From positions 1 to 49,441 of IMG/VR virus record IMGVR_UViG_3300030114_000018: a DNA stretch of 49,441 nt, one strand, 5' to 3'. Of this stretch, positions 8,727 through 16,717 are shown piece after piece. The position numbers and the translations under genes are program-made. Positions within the stretch are counted from its first letter, which is position 1, and each line of letters starts with the position of its first letter. The notes beneath the pieces are model-generated. The model was given only the letters and a program-made list of their open reading frames with translations. It was not told where the DNA came from and searched no databases. The DNA is from a virus.

Positions 8727-9245
8727 ACCTCTAGCATTATCTGTAGCTGGAACAACTACAATTGAAGATCCGTTCACGAACATGACCTCGGTTTCATTTC
8801 CACTAGTTTTAATATTTTTTATTTCTCTCCGTAGATTAGGAGAGTTAGGCATTAATTCTTTAACTATTTTTTCAGTAACAATTAAAGAAGCTTGCTTTTT
8901 TGTCGCTGAGGCTATCACGATTAATGAATTTGGATAAAGTATCGCTTTTATACATGCAAAAACTGCTATAACAAATGATTTTGATGTTGCTCTACATGCT
9001 ACTATAACAACTAATGGACACAAATTCATAAAATACAACAGTATAGATTGGTATAAATGCATGTCAAGTTGTAGGTAATGTTGAACCGCTCTATGGATGT
9101 TCCTTCTATAAAATGTAATCCAGTCAATCAATCTTTCAGTATAATCAAAACTTTTTTCTTCTTTTTTTCCTTGTTGTCTTGGTTTTTCATTTATACTTAT
9201 TTTTTTAGCATTATTTTGTCTAGATGTTTTAAAGTTATTTGCCAT
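8727..9245 (-). CDS. terL: Large terminase subunit, 5' exon (ATPase domain)
   Basis: These 173 residues form the N-terminal part of the packaging motor. After a basic, low-complexity tail, the line VVIVACRATSKSF carries the Walker A-type loop (RxxSKS, a common terminase variant). The exon ends VVPATDNARG just before the Walker B strand encoded by the next exon. The ATG at 9245 shares its A with the TAA of the upstream gene (TAATG), so translation is probably coupled. In-frame translation without splicing ends at TAG immediately after Gly173. A truncated ATPase lacking Walker B would be non-functional, so the intron is a control point for packaging. Confidence 0.9.
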
Positions 9246-10135
9246 TATTTATCATCACCAACTTTAAAATCATCTTCTATTGAAAATTCACCGTCATATT
9301 CTTTAGTCTTCATTAAGAAATTTTTAATTGGTCTAAATACAAATCTATTCAAATAATCAACAAAACTATCAAAATCCTTATATAATTTTTTATCTGCAAA
9401 ATATTCTGCTGGTCTATATTTCTCAATATCTTTAGTCCAAACTCCTAGTCCTTTAGTATTTTCATCGTCCATAGAAGCATTGGCATCCCTAGGAGTAACA
9501 TTACCTGCTGACATAAGCTTGAGATAAGTTTCTTCTAATTTATCAGTGTTACCATTCTTTTCAACTGCCTTCATTATCTGAAATTCTTTAATTGCAAGAA
9601 GTTTAAATGTTTTTTGCTCTGACAATGTGTCACTTTTATATTTACCAACCCAATCGTTATATGTATTTTCCAACCATATGTAATCATCATCATTATAACC
9701 ATTTCCCCATTTGATTATTGTATCTTTACTAAGTCCTCGCTCTATATTAGCATTTTCAATTTCTGTGTCCATGTCAATTGAATCACTAGAATCAAAATCA
9801 TCTCCAGCACCATTCTTAGCACCTAGACTATTTAGTTTTTGCATATATATTTGCCATATAGTTGTCTGCTTTCCATTTTCTATTTCTTGCAAAACACCAT
9901 TATAACAACTCATATTAAAACATATACCTACTGATCTACACATATAATATAGTGCTAATTTATAATCTTGATATTTACTATAATATTTATCATATACATT
10001 ACCTAAACATGTTTTACAGATAGGTAAATGAGAAGTGGCATTATATATAAATGATTTACTCATATAAAAGTCTGTTTCTTTCTTCTCTTTACCACAACAA
10101 GTACATTTTAATTTATTTGCTACTGGATTTGCCAT
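9245..10135 (-). CDS. Zinc-binding protein upstream of terL, candidate small terminase
   Basis: A 296-residue protein if started at the ATG at 10135, which has an AAGGAGGAATGAGAAA leader; a longer frame begins at 10171 but lacks such a site. Residues 8-50 hold CTCCGKEKKETDFY followed by CKTCLG, a treble-clef or ribbon-type zinc site. The middle has the line KWGNGYNDDDYIWLENTYNDW, seen in many proteins encoded next to terminases of Gram-positive phages. The gene overlaps the terL start by one base. A small-terminase or DNA-recognition role in packaging is likely from position, but this is not proven by sequence; the zinc site also fits a general DNA-binding role. Confidence 0.6.
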   Translation of the reverse strand: MANPVANKLKCTCCGKEKKETDFYMSKSFIYNATSHLPICKTCLGNVYDKYYSKYQDYKLALYYMCRSVGICFNMSCYNGVLQEIENGKQTTIWQIYMQKLNSLGAKNGAGDDFDSSDSIDMDTEIENANIERGLSKDTIIKWGNGYNDDDYIWLENTYNDWVGKYKSDTLSEQKTFKLLAIKEFQIMKAVEKNGNTDKLEETYLKLMSAGNVTPRDANASMDDENTKGLGVWTKDIEKYRPAEYFADKKLYKDFDSFVDYLNRFVFRPIKNFLMKTKEYDGEFSIEDDFKVGDDK

Positions 10136-10172
10136 TTTCTCATTCCTCCTTTTTCTTAAATTTTTACACAAT

Positions 10173-10204
10173 AAAAAGCCACTAAAATTAATTAGCGACT
10201 TTTA
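10173..10204 (-). terminator. Intrinsic terminator overlapping the end of the HNH gene
   Basis: An 11-bp stem (AAAAGTCGCTA with TAGTGGCTTTT, two wobble pairs) with a short AT loop runs into TTTTTATTG on the minus strand. The stem includes the last codons of the HNH endonuclease, a compact arrangement often seen with inserted homing genes. Confidence 0.65.
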
Positions 10205-11162
10205 AATCTTTTTTATTAAATTCATTCATTGTCATTTCCTCATATTCCTCATATTGTTCTCTCGTATTATGAAGAGTTCCATAAGTATTGTGGAAACTTC
10301 CTTCTTGATTTGGATTATGACATTGCTTACATAATGTAATTCCGTTATTAATATCAAATCTTTGTTCTTCATAATCAGCAAAATTATCTAAATGATGAGC
10401 TTCATTATTATGAGTTTGTCTTCCACAACATTGACAAGTATAATTATCTCTTTCAAATACTGCTTGTCTCCATTGTTTATATTCATCACCATTCATTATT
10501 TTCCTTTTTTCAGATGTTATTCCACCTTTCCAGTTTGGATTTAATTTTCCAACTCTATGTGAATTAAACATTGGATTATTAACTCCTTTAAAAGCACCTT
10601 CTATTTTCCTAGCATTGGACACTCTAATTCTACCCTCATGGCTCATAACCCTACTCCTATTGAAAGTTTCTTTATCCTTCTTTAATCCTAATTTCGAAGC
10701 TTTATCTGTTAAATGTTTTAATTTCCTATTGGGAAAATATTCTTTGATAATCTCTTCGTTTATCATACTAGAATAAACTTCTTTTAATAATTCTACATCT
10801 TCATCTGTCCAATCAATAGCATTAGATAACCCAAAATTTTCTCCTTTACATTCTTTACAAACATACCTAAATCCATCAATACAAGTATCGTCTTTTGGGA
10901 AATATATCATTTCAAAAGGTAAATAACGTCTACAACATTTGCACTTTTTATATTTAATTCCATTTTCTATTTTATATAATTCATCTAATGGAATATCTTC
11001 ATAGTTATTTCGTTTCTTTATTCCCATGTCATTAGCTTTATGTTTTATTCCCTTCCAAGTTCTTGTATTAAATCTTTCTATTAATTCTTCTTTAGATAAA
11101 TCTATATAATTTTCTCTTAAAAATTCTTCATCTTCTATTAACCAAGGTTGTCCTTTTCCCAT
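10188..11162 (-). CDS. HNH homing endonuclease with zinc finger and NUMOD3-like motifs
   Basis: A 324-residue protein with a layered DNA-binding architecture. Two helix-turn-helix-like repeats (residues 1-45 and 115-160, both with WTDE/WLIEDEE and later KA..LGLKK patterns) flank a zinc site CKCCRRYLPFEMIYF with CKECKG. Then come NUMOD3-type NPMF and NPNWKGG motifs. The catalytic HNH core at about 235-290 reads CQCCG, then NEAHHLDNF, ending NGITLCKQCHN. It nicks or cuts DNA at a homing site. It is inserted in the packaging cluster, about 1.5 kb upstream of the terL intron, so it could promote spread of that intron region. It ends in its own terminator. Confidence 0.9.
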   Translation of the reverse strand: MGKGQPWLIEDEEFLRENYIDLSKEELIERFNTRTWKGIKHKANDMGIKKRNNYEDIPLDELYKIENGIKYKKCKCCRRYLPFEMIYFPKDDTCIDGFRYVCKECKGENFGLSNAIDWTDEDVELLKEVYSSMINEEIIKEYFPNRKLKHLTDKASKLGLKKDKETFNRSRVMSHEGRIRVSNARKIEGAFKGVNNPMFNSHRVGKLNPNWKGGITSEKRKIMNGDEYKQWRQAVFERDNYTCQCCGRQTHNNEAHHLDNFADYEEQRFDINNGITLCKQCHNPNQEGSFHNTYGTLHNTREQYEEYEEMTMNEFNKKDLKVAN

Positions 11163-11209
11163 AATTTATTCCTTCTTTCTAATTAAATTAATCTAAATTA
11201 ATATCACAT

Positions 11210-11404
11210 TTATTTCTTATATGTATTATTTTTCTTTCTTAATTCATTTAAAATTTTTAAATCTTTTCTAAATTCATTACTATCTTCAAATGAATATATA
11301 GTCCTTCCGTTTTCATCAAATTTCATATATGTATAACACAGATAACTCATTGCAGTAGCTAAAGTCTTTTGGTCTATTTTAAAATATTTCTTTTTTTCTT
11401 CCAT
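11210..11404 (-). CDS. Small DUF5659-like protein
   Basis: A 64-residue protein beginning at the ATG at 11404, eight bases after AGGAG; the GTG three codons upstream overlaps the ribosome site. The sequence (YFKIDQKTLATAMSYL, then YSFEDSNEFRKDLKIL) is clearly related to the 65-residue protein at 44759-44956, and to DUF5659 proteins of phages and plasmids. The function is unknown. It has its own sigma-A-like promoter just upstream, flanked by two copies of the recurring AT motif, one right before the ribosome site. That suggests early or regulated expression independent of the late head genes. Confidence 0.65.
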   Translation of the reverse strand: MEEKKKYFKIDQKTLATAMSYLCYTYMKFDENGRTIYSFEDSNEFRKDLKILNELRKKNNTYKK

Positions 11405-11417
11405 TTTAATCACTCCT

Positions 11418-11494
11418 ATTTATATATTTTGTTTACAAGTAAATATTACCACATATTATTCATAGAAGTCAATTACTATTTTATATATTTTATT
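11418..11494 (-). promoter_or_regulatory. Sigma-A-like promoter flanked by two AT motifs
   Basis: On the minus strand TTGACT (11467-11472) and TAATAT (11443-11448) are 18 bases apart. An exact copy of the 16-base motif (11479-11494) lies just upstream of the -35 box. A near copy (11418-11433) lies between the start region and the ribosome site of the small gene ending at 11210. Confidence 0.7.
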
Positions 11495-11714
11495 CTCTGA
11501 CACCGTAGGTGGAAGAAAAGCGTAGCGTTAGCTACAAGACTCATTCCCACATAAGTTCTGAATTCAAGATGTTGTGGTATTGTCTAACGCCCTAACGGTT
11601 GTTTTTGTCTTGTTCCTTACGTCGCAATCCAATAATTACTTATTTATATTTTATCTAATAGGGTACATCTAGCCACAACATTATATTATATATATGCCCT
11701 ATTATGACCACCTA
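11495..11714. other. Non-coding stretch with GC-richer structured segment
   Basis: No gene is seen. The segment is richer in G+C than its surroundings and holds several small inverted repeats, including GCGTAGCGTTAGC-type stems and the element TTACGTCGCAATCCAATAAT. A similar element (TTACGTC, then GCATCCAATAAT) occurs in another intergenic space near 46590-46620. It may be the 3' end of the upstream transcript or a structured RNA; nothing identifies it. Confidence 0.3.
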
Positions 11715-12449
11715 TTAATTTTCATTTACACTTTCTAACCAATCAATATAATAATCCATAGCATTAATATTATAAGTATCTTTTATTAGATTACATACAT
11801 CTACACATAGCTTATTATTCTCTTTTAATTGAAATTTACTAACCCTATATACAAACTTATTCTCTATGGTTTGAGCATATGTAGTTACACTATCCATTAA
11901 CATTTGCATAGTGTCATAATCAATCTCATCTTTCTTATATTTTTGTGCTATTTCTTGTTTTTTATTTGCAAATCTACTACATTTAATATATGAAGAATAT
12001 TCATCCTTGCAAGTTATTCTATATGTAGGTTTTTTATCTTTGTCAAATTCCATAGCAATATAAAAATATCCATCTTTTGATAATATATTGTTTAACTCCA
12101 TTTTACTATCCCACCTTCTTATTGTTTTTCTATTTACTTTACACCATTTAGATAACATTTCTTTTGTTATTGGTTTCTCAGTATTCATTATTCTATACAT
12201 AAAATAATCTGAAAACGCAAAATCGTTATTTGTTCCAAACATATAATTTGTTATATTATTTAATAACTCCTTACTGTTATTTAATTGCTCTATTTCATAA
12301 ATATTATTTCTTCCGTCCTTGGTTTTGTTAATTAAAACATAACCCTTTTCATTAAGTCTCTTTTCCAATGTCTTTCTCTTTTCGATTTGTTTAAGAGTAT
12401 CTGATTTCACTCCTAAAATGTCCATTAATTGTTGTTTTGTTATTATCAT
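11715..12449 (-). CDS. Helix-turn-helix protein of unknown role
   Basis: A 244-residue protein with a strong AGGAGG site. The N-terminus (ITKQQLMDILGVKSDTLKQI) is helix-turn-helix-like. A second such segment lies at about 93-120 (ITKEMLSKWCKVNRKTIRRWD), followed by a wing-like beta segment (SKDGYFYIAM). This two-module layout resembles plasmid and phage replication or transcription accessory proteins rather than a simple repressor. No catalytic motif is seen. It stands alone between an AT-rich intergenic stretch and a terminated small gene. It might regulate late genes or take part in replication; the sequence does not decide. Confidence 0.55.
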   Translation of the reverse strand: MIITKQQLMDILGVKSDTLKQIEKRKTLEKRLNEKGYVLINKTKDGRNNIYEIEQLNNSKELLNNITNYMFGTNNDFAFSDYFMYRIMNTEKPITKEMLSKWCKVNRKTIRRWDSKMELNNILSKDGYFYIAMEFDKDKKPTYRITCKDEYSSYIKCSRFANKKQEIAQKYKKDEIDYDTMQMLMDSVTTYAQTIENKFVYRVSKFQLKENNKLCVDVCNLIKDTYNINAMDYYIDWLESVNEN

Positions 12450-12548
12450 AATTACATTCCTCCTAATTAAAATTCACAAATGTGAATAATTTATTTATAG
12501 CAACCTACCTATTTTAGATAGACTCCATTTAAATAAATTCATAATAAA

Positions 12549-12580
12549 TAAGACTAGATAATTAAAACTATCTAGTCTTA
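12549..12580 (-). terminator. Hairpin terminator after the 109-residue protein gene
   Basis: A perfect 12-bp stem (TAAGACTAGATA with its complement) and an 8-base loop is followed by TTTATTATG on the minus strand. Confidence 0.65.
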
Positions 12581-12604
12581 TAACCAATTTAAATTTGATT
12601 CAAG

Positions 12605-12934
12605 TTAACTTGGTGTAACTGTACCAGTAACGCTTGCATATTTACCAGCTTGTAAATCAGCTATTACTTGATTCAAACTAGCTACAACATTAGCAATCTT
12701 ACTATCTATATCCTCAGTTTTAGCAAGTCCACTAATATCAGGAATTACTATACCATTTACCTTTTCTAAAACATCAGCAATATCAACTTTAACTTCATTT
12801 ATTTTATTATCTACATATGATGTATCTGTATTACTTGAACTTTCAGAAGACACACCAGAAAGTGAATCTACTTTAGCTTTAAAATCTTCTAAGTTTGTAC
12901 CGTCATTAAATTGTATACCATTTGCTAATTTCAT
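12605..12934 (-). CDS. Possible head fibre or other small structural protein
   Basis: A 109-residue protein that opens KLANGIQFNDGTNLEDFKAKV. It continues with a Ser/Thr-rich linker and heptad-like helices (IDSKIANVVASLNQVIADL), and ends in a polar Thr/Ser tail. This resembles small fibre or whisker-type virion proteins that trimerise through coiled coils, but no specific family is recognised. It has a strong GGAGGAAAATAA leader and is bracketed by two hairpin terminators, so it forms its own transcription unit. Isolated, strongly expressed small genes in late regions are often virion components. The assignment is tentative. Confidence 0.45.
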   Translation of the reverse strand: MKLANGIQFNDGTNLEDFKAKVDSLSGVSSESSSNTDTSYVDNKINEVKVDIADVLEKVNGIVIPDISGLAKTEDIDSKIANVVASLNQVIADLQAGKYASVTGTVTPS

Positions 12935-12974
12935 TTATTTTCCTCCTTAATTTTTCTATAAATTCATAATAAAG

Positions 12975-12998
12975 GGACTAGATAATTAAACCTAGTCC
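12975..12998 (-). terminator. Hairpin terminator after the acidic protein gene
   Basis: A 7-bp stem (GGACTAG with CTAGTCC) and AT loop followed by CTTTATTATG on the minus strand. It lies between an exact AT motif copy (13038-13053) and the next gene, so the motif would be transcribed into or overlap the end of the upstream unit. Confidence 0.5.
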
Positions 12999-13054
12999 AA
13001 ATCAAAAACCCAATAAAACGTACATTTTATAATCCTATTTTATATATTTTGTTA

Positions 13055-13672
13055 TTATTCAGTAACTCTTAAAGATTTAATTGCATCAACAGTGTCTTTA
13101 ACTTCTTCTAAAGCACTATCTAGTCCTTCTTGATATCCCATTTCAAAAGCTTCATTAAGTTTATCTGCAATAAGTTCTACTATTGATTCTACATCGTCAG
13201 GATTAATTTCACTTAATGAATCTAATAATTCTTCAGTTAAAACTAAACCTAAGTCTTCATCTTCAAACTCTTCCTCAGATAATTCACAATTTGAACAATC
13301 TCCATCACATTCAGTTTCTTCATCATCATATACTATTTCAACAGGAACTATTTCTGTATCTAAAGCAGTATATTCAATGCAATCTAATAATTCTTCATCC
13401 ACATATGTAAATACTAATCTATCATCTGGAATTGTATATCCTTCCTCATCAAAAACTTCTTCTATGAAATATGTTTCTTCTCCACAATCTTCACAAACTA
13501 TTTTTGTAATCTGTAAAATATCATTATCTTCTATAATATCTTCAAGTTCTTTATCAGCATCATAATAAAATGTTATTCCGTCTTCATTTAAATAATCTAC
13601 AAGCTCTAAAATATCCTCAGTCTCAGCTATAAATCCTGTATTTACTTCGATGTTTAATAATAATTCTTCCAT
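13055..13672 (-). CDS. Strongly acidic Cys-containing protein of unknown function
   Basis: A 205-residue protein dominated by Asp and Glu in every part, with very few Lys or Arg, so its pI must be very low. Two Cys pairs are visible: CEDCGEE near residue 60 and CDGDCSNCE near residue 125, the second being metal-ligand-like. The C-terminal third is a regular acidic helix (ELLDSLSEINPDDVESIVELIADKL is one stretch, cited in part). Proteins this acidic in phages are sometimes DNA mimics or anti-restriction proteins, but others are structural or chaperone-like. No homologous family is recognised. It stands just upstream of the small fibre-like gene and downstream of the phosphoesterase gene. Confidence 0.5.
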   Translation of the reverse strand: MEELLLNIEVNTGFIAETEDILELVDYLNEDGITFYYDADKELEDIIEDNDILQITKIVCEDCGEETYFIEEVFDEEGYTIPDDRLVFTYVDEELLDCIEYTALDTEIVPVEIVYDDEETECDGDCSNCELSEEEFEDEDLGLVLTEELLDSLSEINPDDVESIVELIADKLNEAFEMGYQEGLDSALEEVKDTVDAIKSLRVTE

Positions 13673-13712
13673 TAATAAAACCTTCTTTCTTAATATAATT
13701 TATTTGTTTCTG

Positions 13713-15128
13713 TTAAATTTGACTAAACATTATATCTAAAACACCTTTATGTTTATCCCATAAGAATGCTTGACATCTTTGCAAAGCACCAACATATCCA
13801 CTTTTAGAATGCCATGCGTCACTTCCTGTTATCGTTGGTAAATGCCTTAGTGTTATTCCACCATCTTCCTTAGAAGATTCATGATGTAAATGTGCAAGAT
13901 GCCATTCTCTATATTTAGTTTCTCCCCACATTTTAGGCACTTCAATTTGCATCAACTTACCTATTCTATTCTTTTCACAATCTCCATGAGCATACCCAAT
14001 TAGACATTCTCCCCATTGATAGTATTGTCTAGTATTAACATTCTCACTAACAGTTACTTTATCATCTTTTCTAAAATGTGCAGATAATACCATAAGTAAA
14101 TAGAAACTTGTCATAGTATCATGATTACCCTCAACGTAAACTACATCTACTGGTGCAATTTGAGAAAGCATTTCAATCCCTTCAATAACTATTTCCATTC
14201 CTTTTTTAAACATTTCTTTCCATCTCATATCGTTATCTTGCTTTGTGCCTTTGGTTGTAGTTCCTTCACTAGTGTCACTATTATACATATCATTGCCTAT
14301 TGGGAATAATATTCTTGAAACTTCCTTTCCTTCTAATCTCTTTTTATAGTCTTCTATTATATTAAAGAAATTTTGTTCTGTTAATTCTGAACTAGATTCA
14401 GTTCCTATTTCAAAACTATAACCTTTCTTCCCATAATGCAGATCCACTATTGGAAGTTCAAATAATAAATCTGAATTAGTATTTTTATATGTAATATTTT
14501 TAATTGTTGTATGTTTTCTATCAAAATCAGTAAACCATTCTTTCATTTCTTCTAATGAAATTTCATCAACTTTAGGTTTAACATTAATTTTACTAGCATA
14601 TAATTTAGTTACCTTGCCACCTTTCAATTGTGCATTCCAAATCGAATTTCTAGCACTAACTATAATCCAATCATTTTCATTATATCCATGAACTTTTAAT
14701 AAGAATTTTTCGTCTTTTAATTGTTCTTCATTTTCTATACCTATCAATTTTTCACTTGAATAAGAGCCATCGTTTTTAATTTCACTTACTTCTTTAAATG
14801 ATTTAATTTGTTTATAATTCTCATTTTCCAATCTTAATGTAGTTAGTTCTTTTTCTAACTCTGCATTTTCTTTTGAATAATTTAAAATTTTTTCACCTTT
14901 AAGTTTTAATAAAGCTTCTTCATATCCTTCATCAAATCCACTTGAATGATATTTTGCTACTCCCCTTAGACTACTTTCTGCATAAGAAGTTCCTAGTTCA
15001 ATATTAATTAATTGTGCAACTTCTTTATTAGTTAAATCATATTGAGACTTTATTTTATACATTCTACTTATATATCCATTTTCAGATTCCTCAATTAACT
15101 TTTTAAATACTTCATTTCTCTCTTCCAT
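13713..15128 (-). CDS. Phage metallophosphoesterase
   Basis: A 471-residue calcineurin-type phosphoesterase. The metal-binding motifs appear in order: VDLHYGKK (D-x-H) at about 231, IGNDMYN (GND) at about 278, VEGNHD (GNHD) at about 335, GYAHGD (GHGD-like) at about 378 and LAHLHH at about 412. The first 120 residues form a helical region with a helix-turn-helix-like start and a coiled coil, ahead of the catalytic domain. Related proteins are common in large Gram-positive phages and plasmids, where they are thought to act on nucleic acid or nucleotides. The actual substrate is unknown. All ligand residues look intact, so it is probably active. Confidence 0.85.
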   Translation of the reverse strand: MEERNEVFKKLIEESENGYISRMYKIKSQYDLTNKEVAQLINIELGTSYAESSLRGVAKYHSSGFDEGYEEALLKLKGEKILNYSKENAELEKELTTLRLENENYKQIKSFKEVSEIKNDGSYSSEKLIGIENEEQLKDEKFLLKVHGYNENDWIIVSARNSIWNAQLKGGKVTKLYASKINVKPKVDEISLEEMKEWFTDFDRKHTTIKNITYKNTNSDLLFELPIVDLHYGKKGYSFEIGTESSSELTEQNFFNIIEDYKKRLEGKEVSRILFPIGNDMYNSDTSEGTTTKGTKQDNDMRWKEMFKKGMEIVIEGIEMLSQIAPVDVVYVEGNHDTMTSFYLLMVLSAHFRKDDKVTVSENVNTRQYYQWGECLIGYAHGDCEKNRIGKLMQIEVPKMWGETKYREWHLAHLHHESSKEDGGITLRHLPTITGSDAWHSKSGYVGALQRCQAFLWDKHKGVLDIMFSQI

Positions 15129-15157
15129 AAATATTTCTCCCTCATATTTAATTTGTC

Positions 15158-15352
15158 TTATAATTTTACTAATTCTTCATTTCCACATTTCTCACAATAA
15201 ACTAGAATTGTATCTGAATCTATTCTATCGAAGTCATTCCTATCGATATATGTATCGATATCTAATAAATTTTTACAGCCTGTGCATTTTTGTGTTTTAT
15301 GTCTCTTCTTTTTCATTTTATTTGATTCTCTACCATCGTTTTTTAAAGTCAT
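15158..15352 (-). CDS. Small zinc-ribbon protein
   Basis: A 64-residue basic/acidic mixed protein with two Cys pairs (CTGCKN and CEKCGN) about 28 residues apart, typical of a zinc ribbon. The start could be the ATG at 15352, or the ATG thirteen codons later at 15316 (MKKKRHKTQ), which has a weaker site. It sits between the antirepressor and phosphoesterase genes. Such mini-ribbons usually bind nucleic acid or protein partners; no specific role is recognised. An inverted repeat with the halves AAAACTAATTG/CAACTAGTTTT lies upstream at about 15389-15422. Confidence 0.55.
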   Translation of the reverse strand: MTLKNDGRESNKMKKKRHKTQKCTGCKNLLDIDTYIDRNDFDRIDSDTILVYCEKCGNEELVKL

Positions 15353-15441
15353 CTTAATCTACTCTCTTTCATTAATATCTTTTAAAGAAAAACTAATTGA
15401 CTTTTACATCAACTAGTTTTATAATTATCATATAATATATT

Positions 15442-16254
15442 TTATTGGTTAATTTTTAAATCTGCATATTTAGTCATACAAACTGATTTTATTAAATTGT
15501 TTCTTGTTTCAAAATCCATATTGGCAATTAATAAATTGGTATTTAATTGTTGCAAATTTAATATTGCTGAATTCAATTTTTCATTCAGATGGTCACGAGT
15601 AACATTATCTTTATATCCAATATGTAATTTTATCTCACTAGCTATTTTCCCAGTGAGATTCATATTTATCATATTACTTTCTCTTACTCTAAATGATTTA
15701 AATATTTTATCATCAAGTTCATAATTATTTCTATCACACCATTTTCTTAATTCATCAACCATAATATTAAATTCTTGTTTTTCAGGTTCTCTTGTTAATT
15801 CCCACTTTTCAAAATCTCTTAATGCTTGTTCCATAACCATGAAATATTTTCTAATCAATTTTCCCTTTTCTTGAATTTCTTCTTTAGAATTTTTATCTCC
15901 ACCAGTCATTAAACTTAAATGTTTTGCAGTTTCTAAGGTTAGCATTTGTCTTTTTACTGAATTTCCATTAACGACAAGCTTGTCGACCACACTATAATCA
16001 ACATCTTCTTTAAAAAATGGTTCTATTTTTCTTTTAAACCATTTTGAATATTCACCTTGTGGATTGCCTAACTTATTCCATAATTTTTCGCCTTCAATAA
16101 TAAAATCTTTAACATCGTCCTGTAATAATTCTGGAAATTCCCTTTGATATGTCAGTACAATATTACAATCTTCTATTAACATATTTAGTTTTTCTTTTAA
16201 ATCTTCCTCCTCAAATATTTTTACTTTAATTTTGTTAATTTGTACCACTTTCAT
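15442..16254 (-). CDS. Antirepressor, AntA/AntB domain
   Basis: A 270-residue protein from the ATG at 16254 (site GAGG eight bases upstream); the in-frame TTG at 16293 lacks a site. Residues about 60-150 show the AntA/AntB pattern: EYSKWFKRKIEPFFKEDVDY, then LTLETAKHLSLM, then GKLIRKYFMVME. In phages such proteins bind and inactivate repressors, favouring lytic growth. The C-terminal half is helical and may carry the effector or DNA-binding part. An AT motif copy (16403-16418) and a hairpin CCTC/GAGG lie in the 150-base leader, downstream of a strong terminator, so this is a separately regulated unit. A second, unrelated antirepressor-type gene is at 29325-30125. Confidence 0.8.
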   Translation of the reverse strand: MKVVQINKIKVKIFEEEDLKEKLNMLIEDCNIVLTYQREFPELLQDDVKDFIIEGEKLWNKLGNPQGEYSKWFKRKIEPFFKEDVDYSVVDKLVVNGNSVKRQMLTLETAKHLSLMTGGDKNSKEEIQEKGKLIRKYFMVMEQALRDFEKWELTREPEKQEFNIMVDELRKWCDRNNYELDDKIFKSFRVRESNMINMNLTGKIASEIKLHIGYKDNVTRDHLNEKLNSAILNLQQLNTNLLIANMDFETRNNLIKSVCMTKYADLKINQ

Positions 16255-16422
16255 ATTTTTGACCTCTTTCTGCCTATCTCTAGGACTTTCCAATGTGTAC
16301 TTAATAAAGCACCAATAAAATCACATATATACATTTCAACCTCGCATAAGAGGTCAATCAAAAGTAAGGTTATAGTATGCATATGATTTTGTTGCTACTT
16401 TATTTTATATATTTTGTTATAT

Positions 16423-16453
16423 TAAAAAAGGAAGCTAGACTCATCTAACTTCC
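16423..16453 (-). terminator. Intrinsic terminator after the tRNA region
   Basis: A 10-bp stem (GGAAGTTAGA with TCTAGCTTCC, one wobble) and 4-base loop is followed by seven T on the minus strand. An exact copy of the AT motif (16403-16418) follows five bases later, as expected of a new promoter after a terminator. Confidence 0.85.
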
Positions 16454-16641
16454 TCAAGTATATATCCGCAAACATATACCCCAATTCCCTTATTTTTGCA
16501 TACCCATGTGGTTACCACTAGTCCATATGCTATTATAGTAACTTGTACTTCTTTACTATAAATAATTGGAACATATTTCAGGATAACTTTAGCCCGACAT
16601 CAAAGATCAAGTGAAAAGTCATAGCCTTTGTTGGTTCTGTC

Positions 16642-16717
16642 TGGCAGATGCAAAAGGCTTCGAACCTTTGATAATAGTTTTAGAGACTATCGTGTTGCCA
16701 ACTACACTATACACCCA
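16642..16717 (-). tRNA. tRNA with anticodon CUA (amber suppressor type)
   Basis: A full 76-base cloverleaf is present, read on the minus strand. The acceptor stem is GGGTGTA/TGCATCT (G1.U72, G3.U70 and U6.G67 wobbles), then T8-A9 and the D arm GTGT-AGTTGGCA-ACAC with G18-G19. The anticodon arm is ATAGT-CTCTAAA-ACTAT, with a 5-base variable loop. The T arm is AAAGG-TTCGAAG-CCTTT, the discriminator is G73, and CCA is encoded. The seven-base loop gives anticodon 34-36 = CUA, which reads the UAG stop codon. The loop equals that of tRNA-Trp (CUCCAAA) with one change, and A9, G5-C68 and G73 also fit tryptophan tRNAs, but G3.U70 is an alanine marker, so the charged amino acid is open. At least six genes here still end in TAG. 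Confidence 0.85.

Noticed and set aside
16441-16602. Start-less minus-strand frame ending VCGYILEEVR
   Set aside because: No start codon or ribosome site is present; kept only as part of the odd tRNA region, not as a gene.
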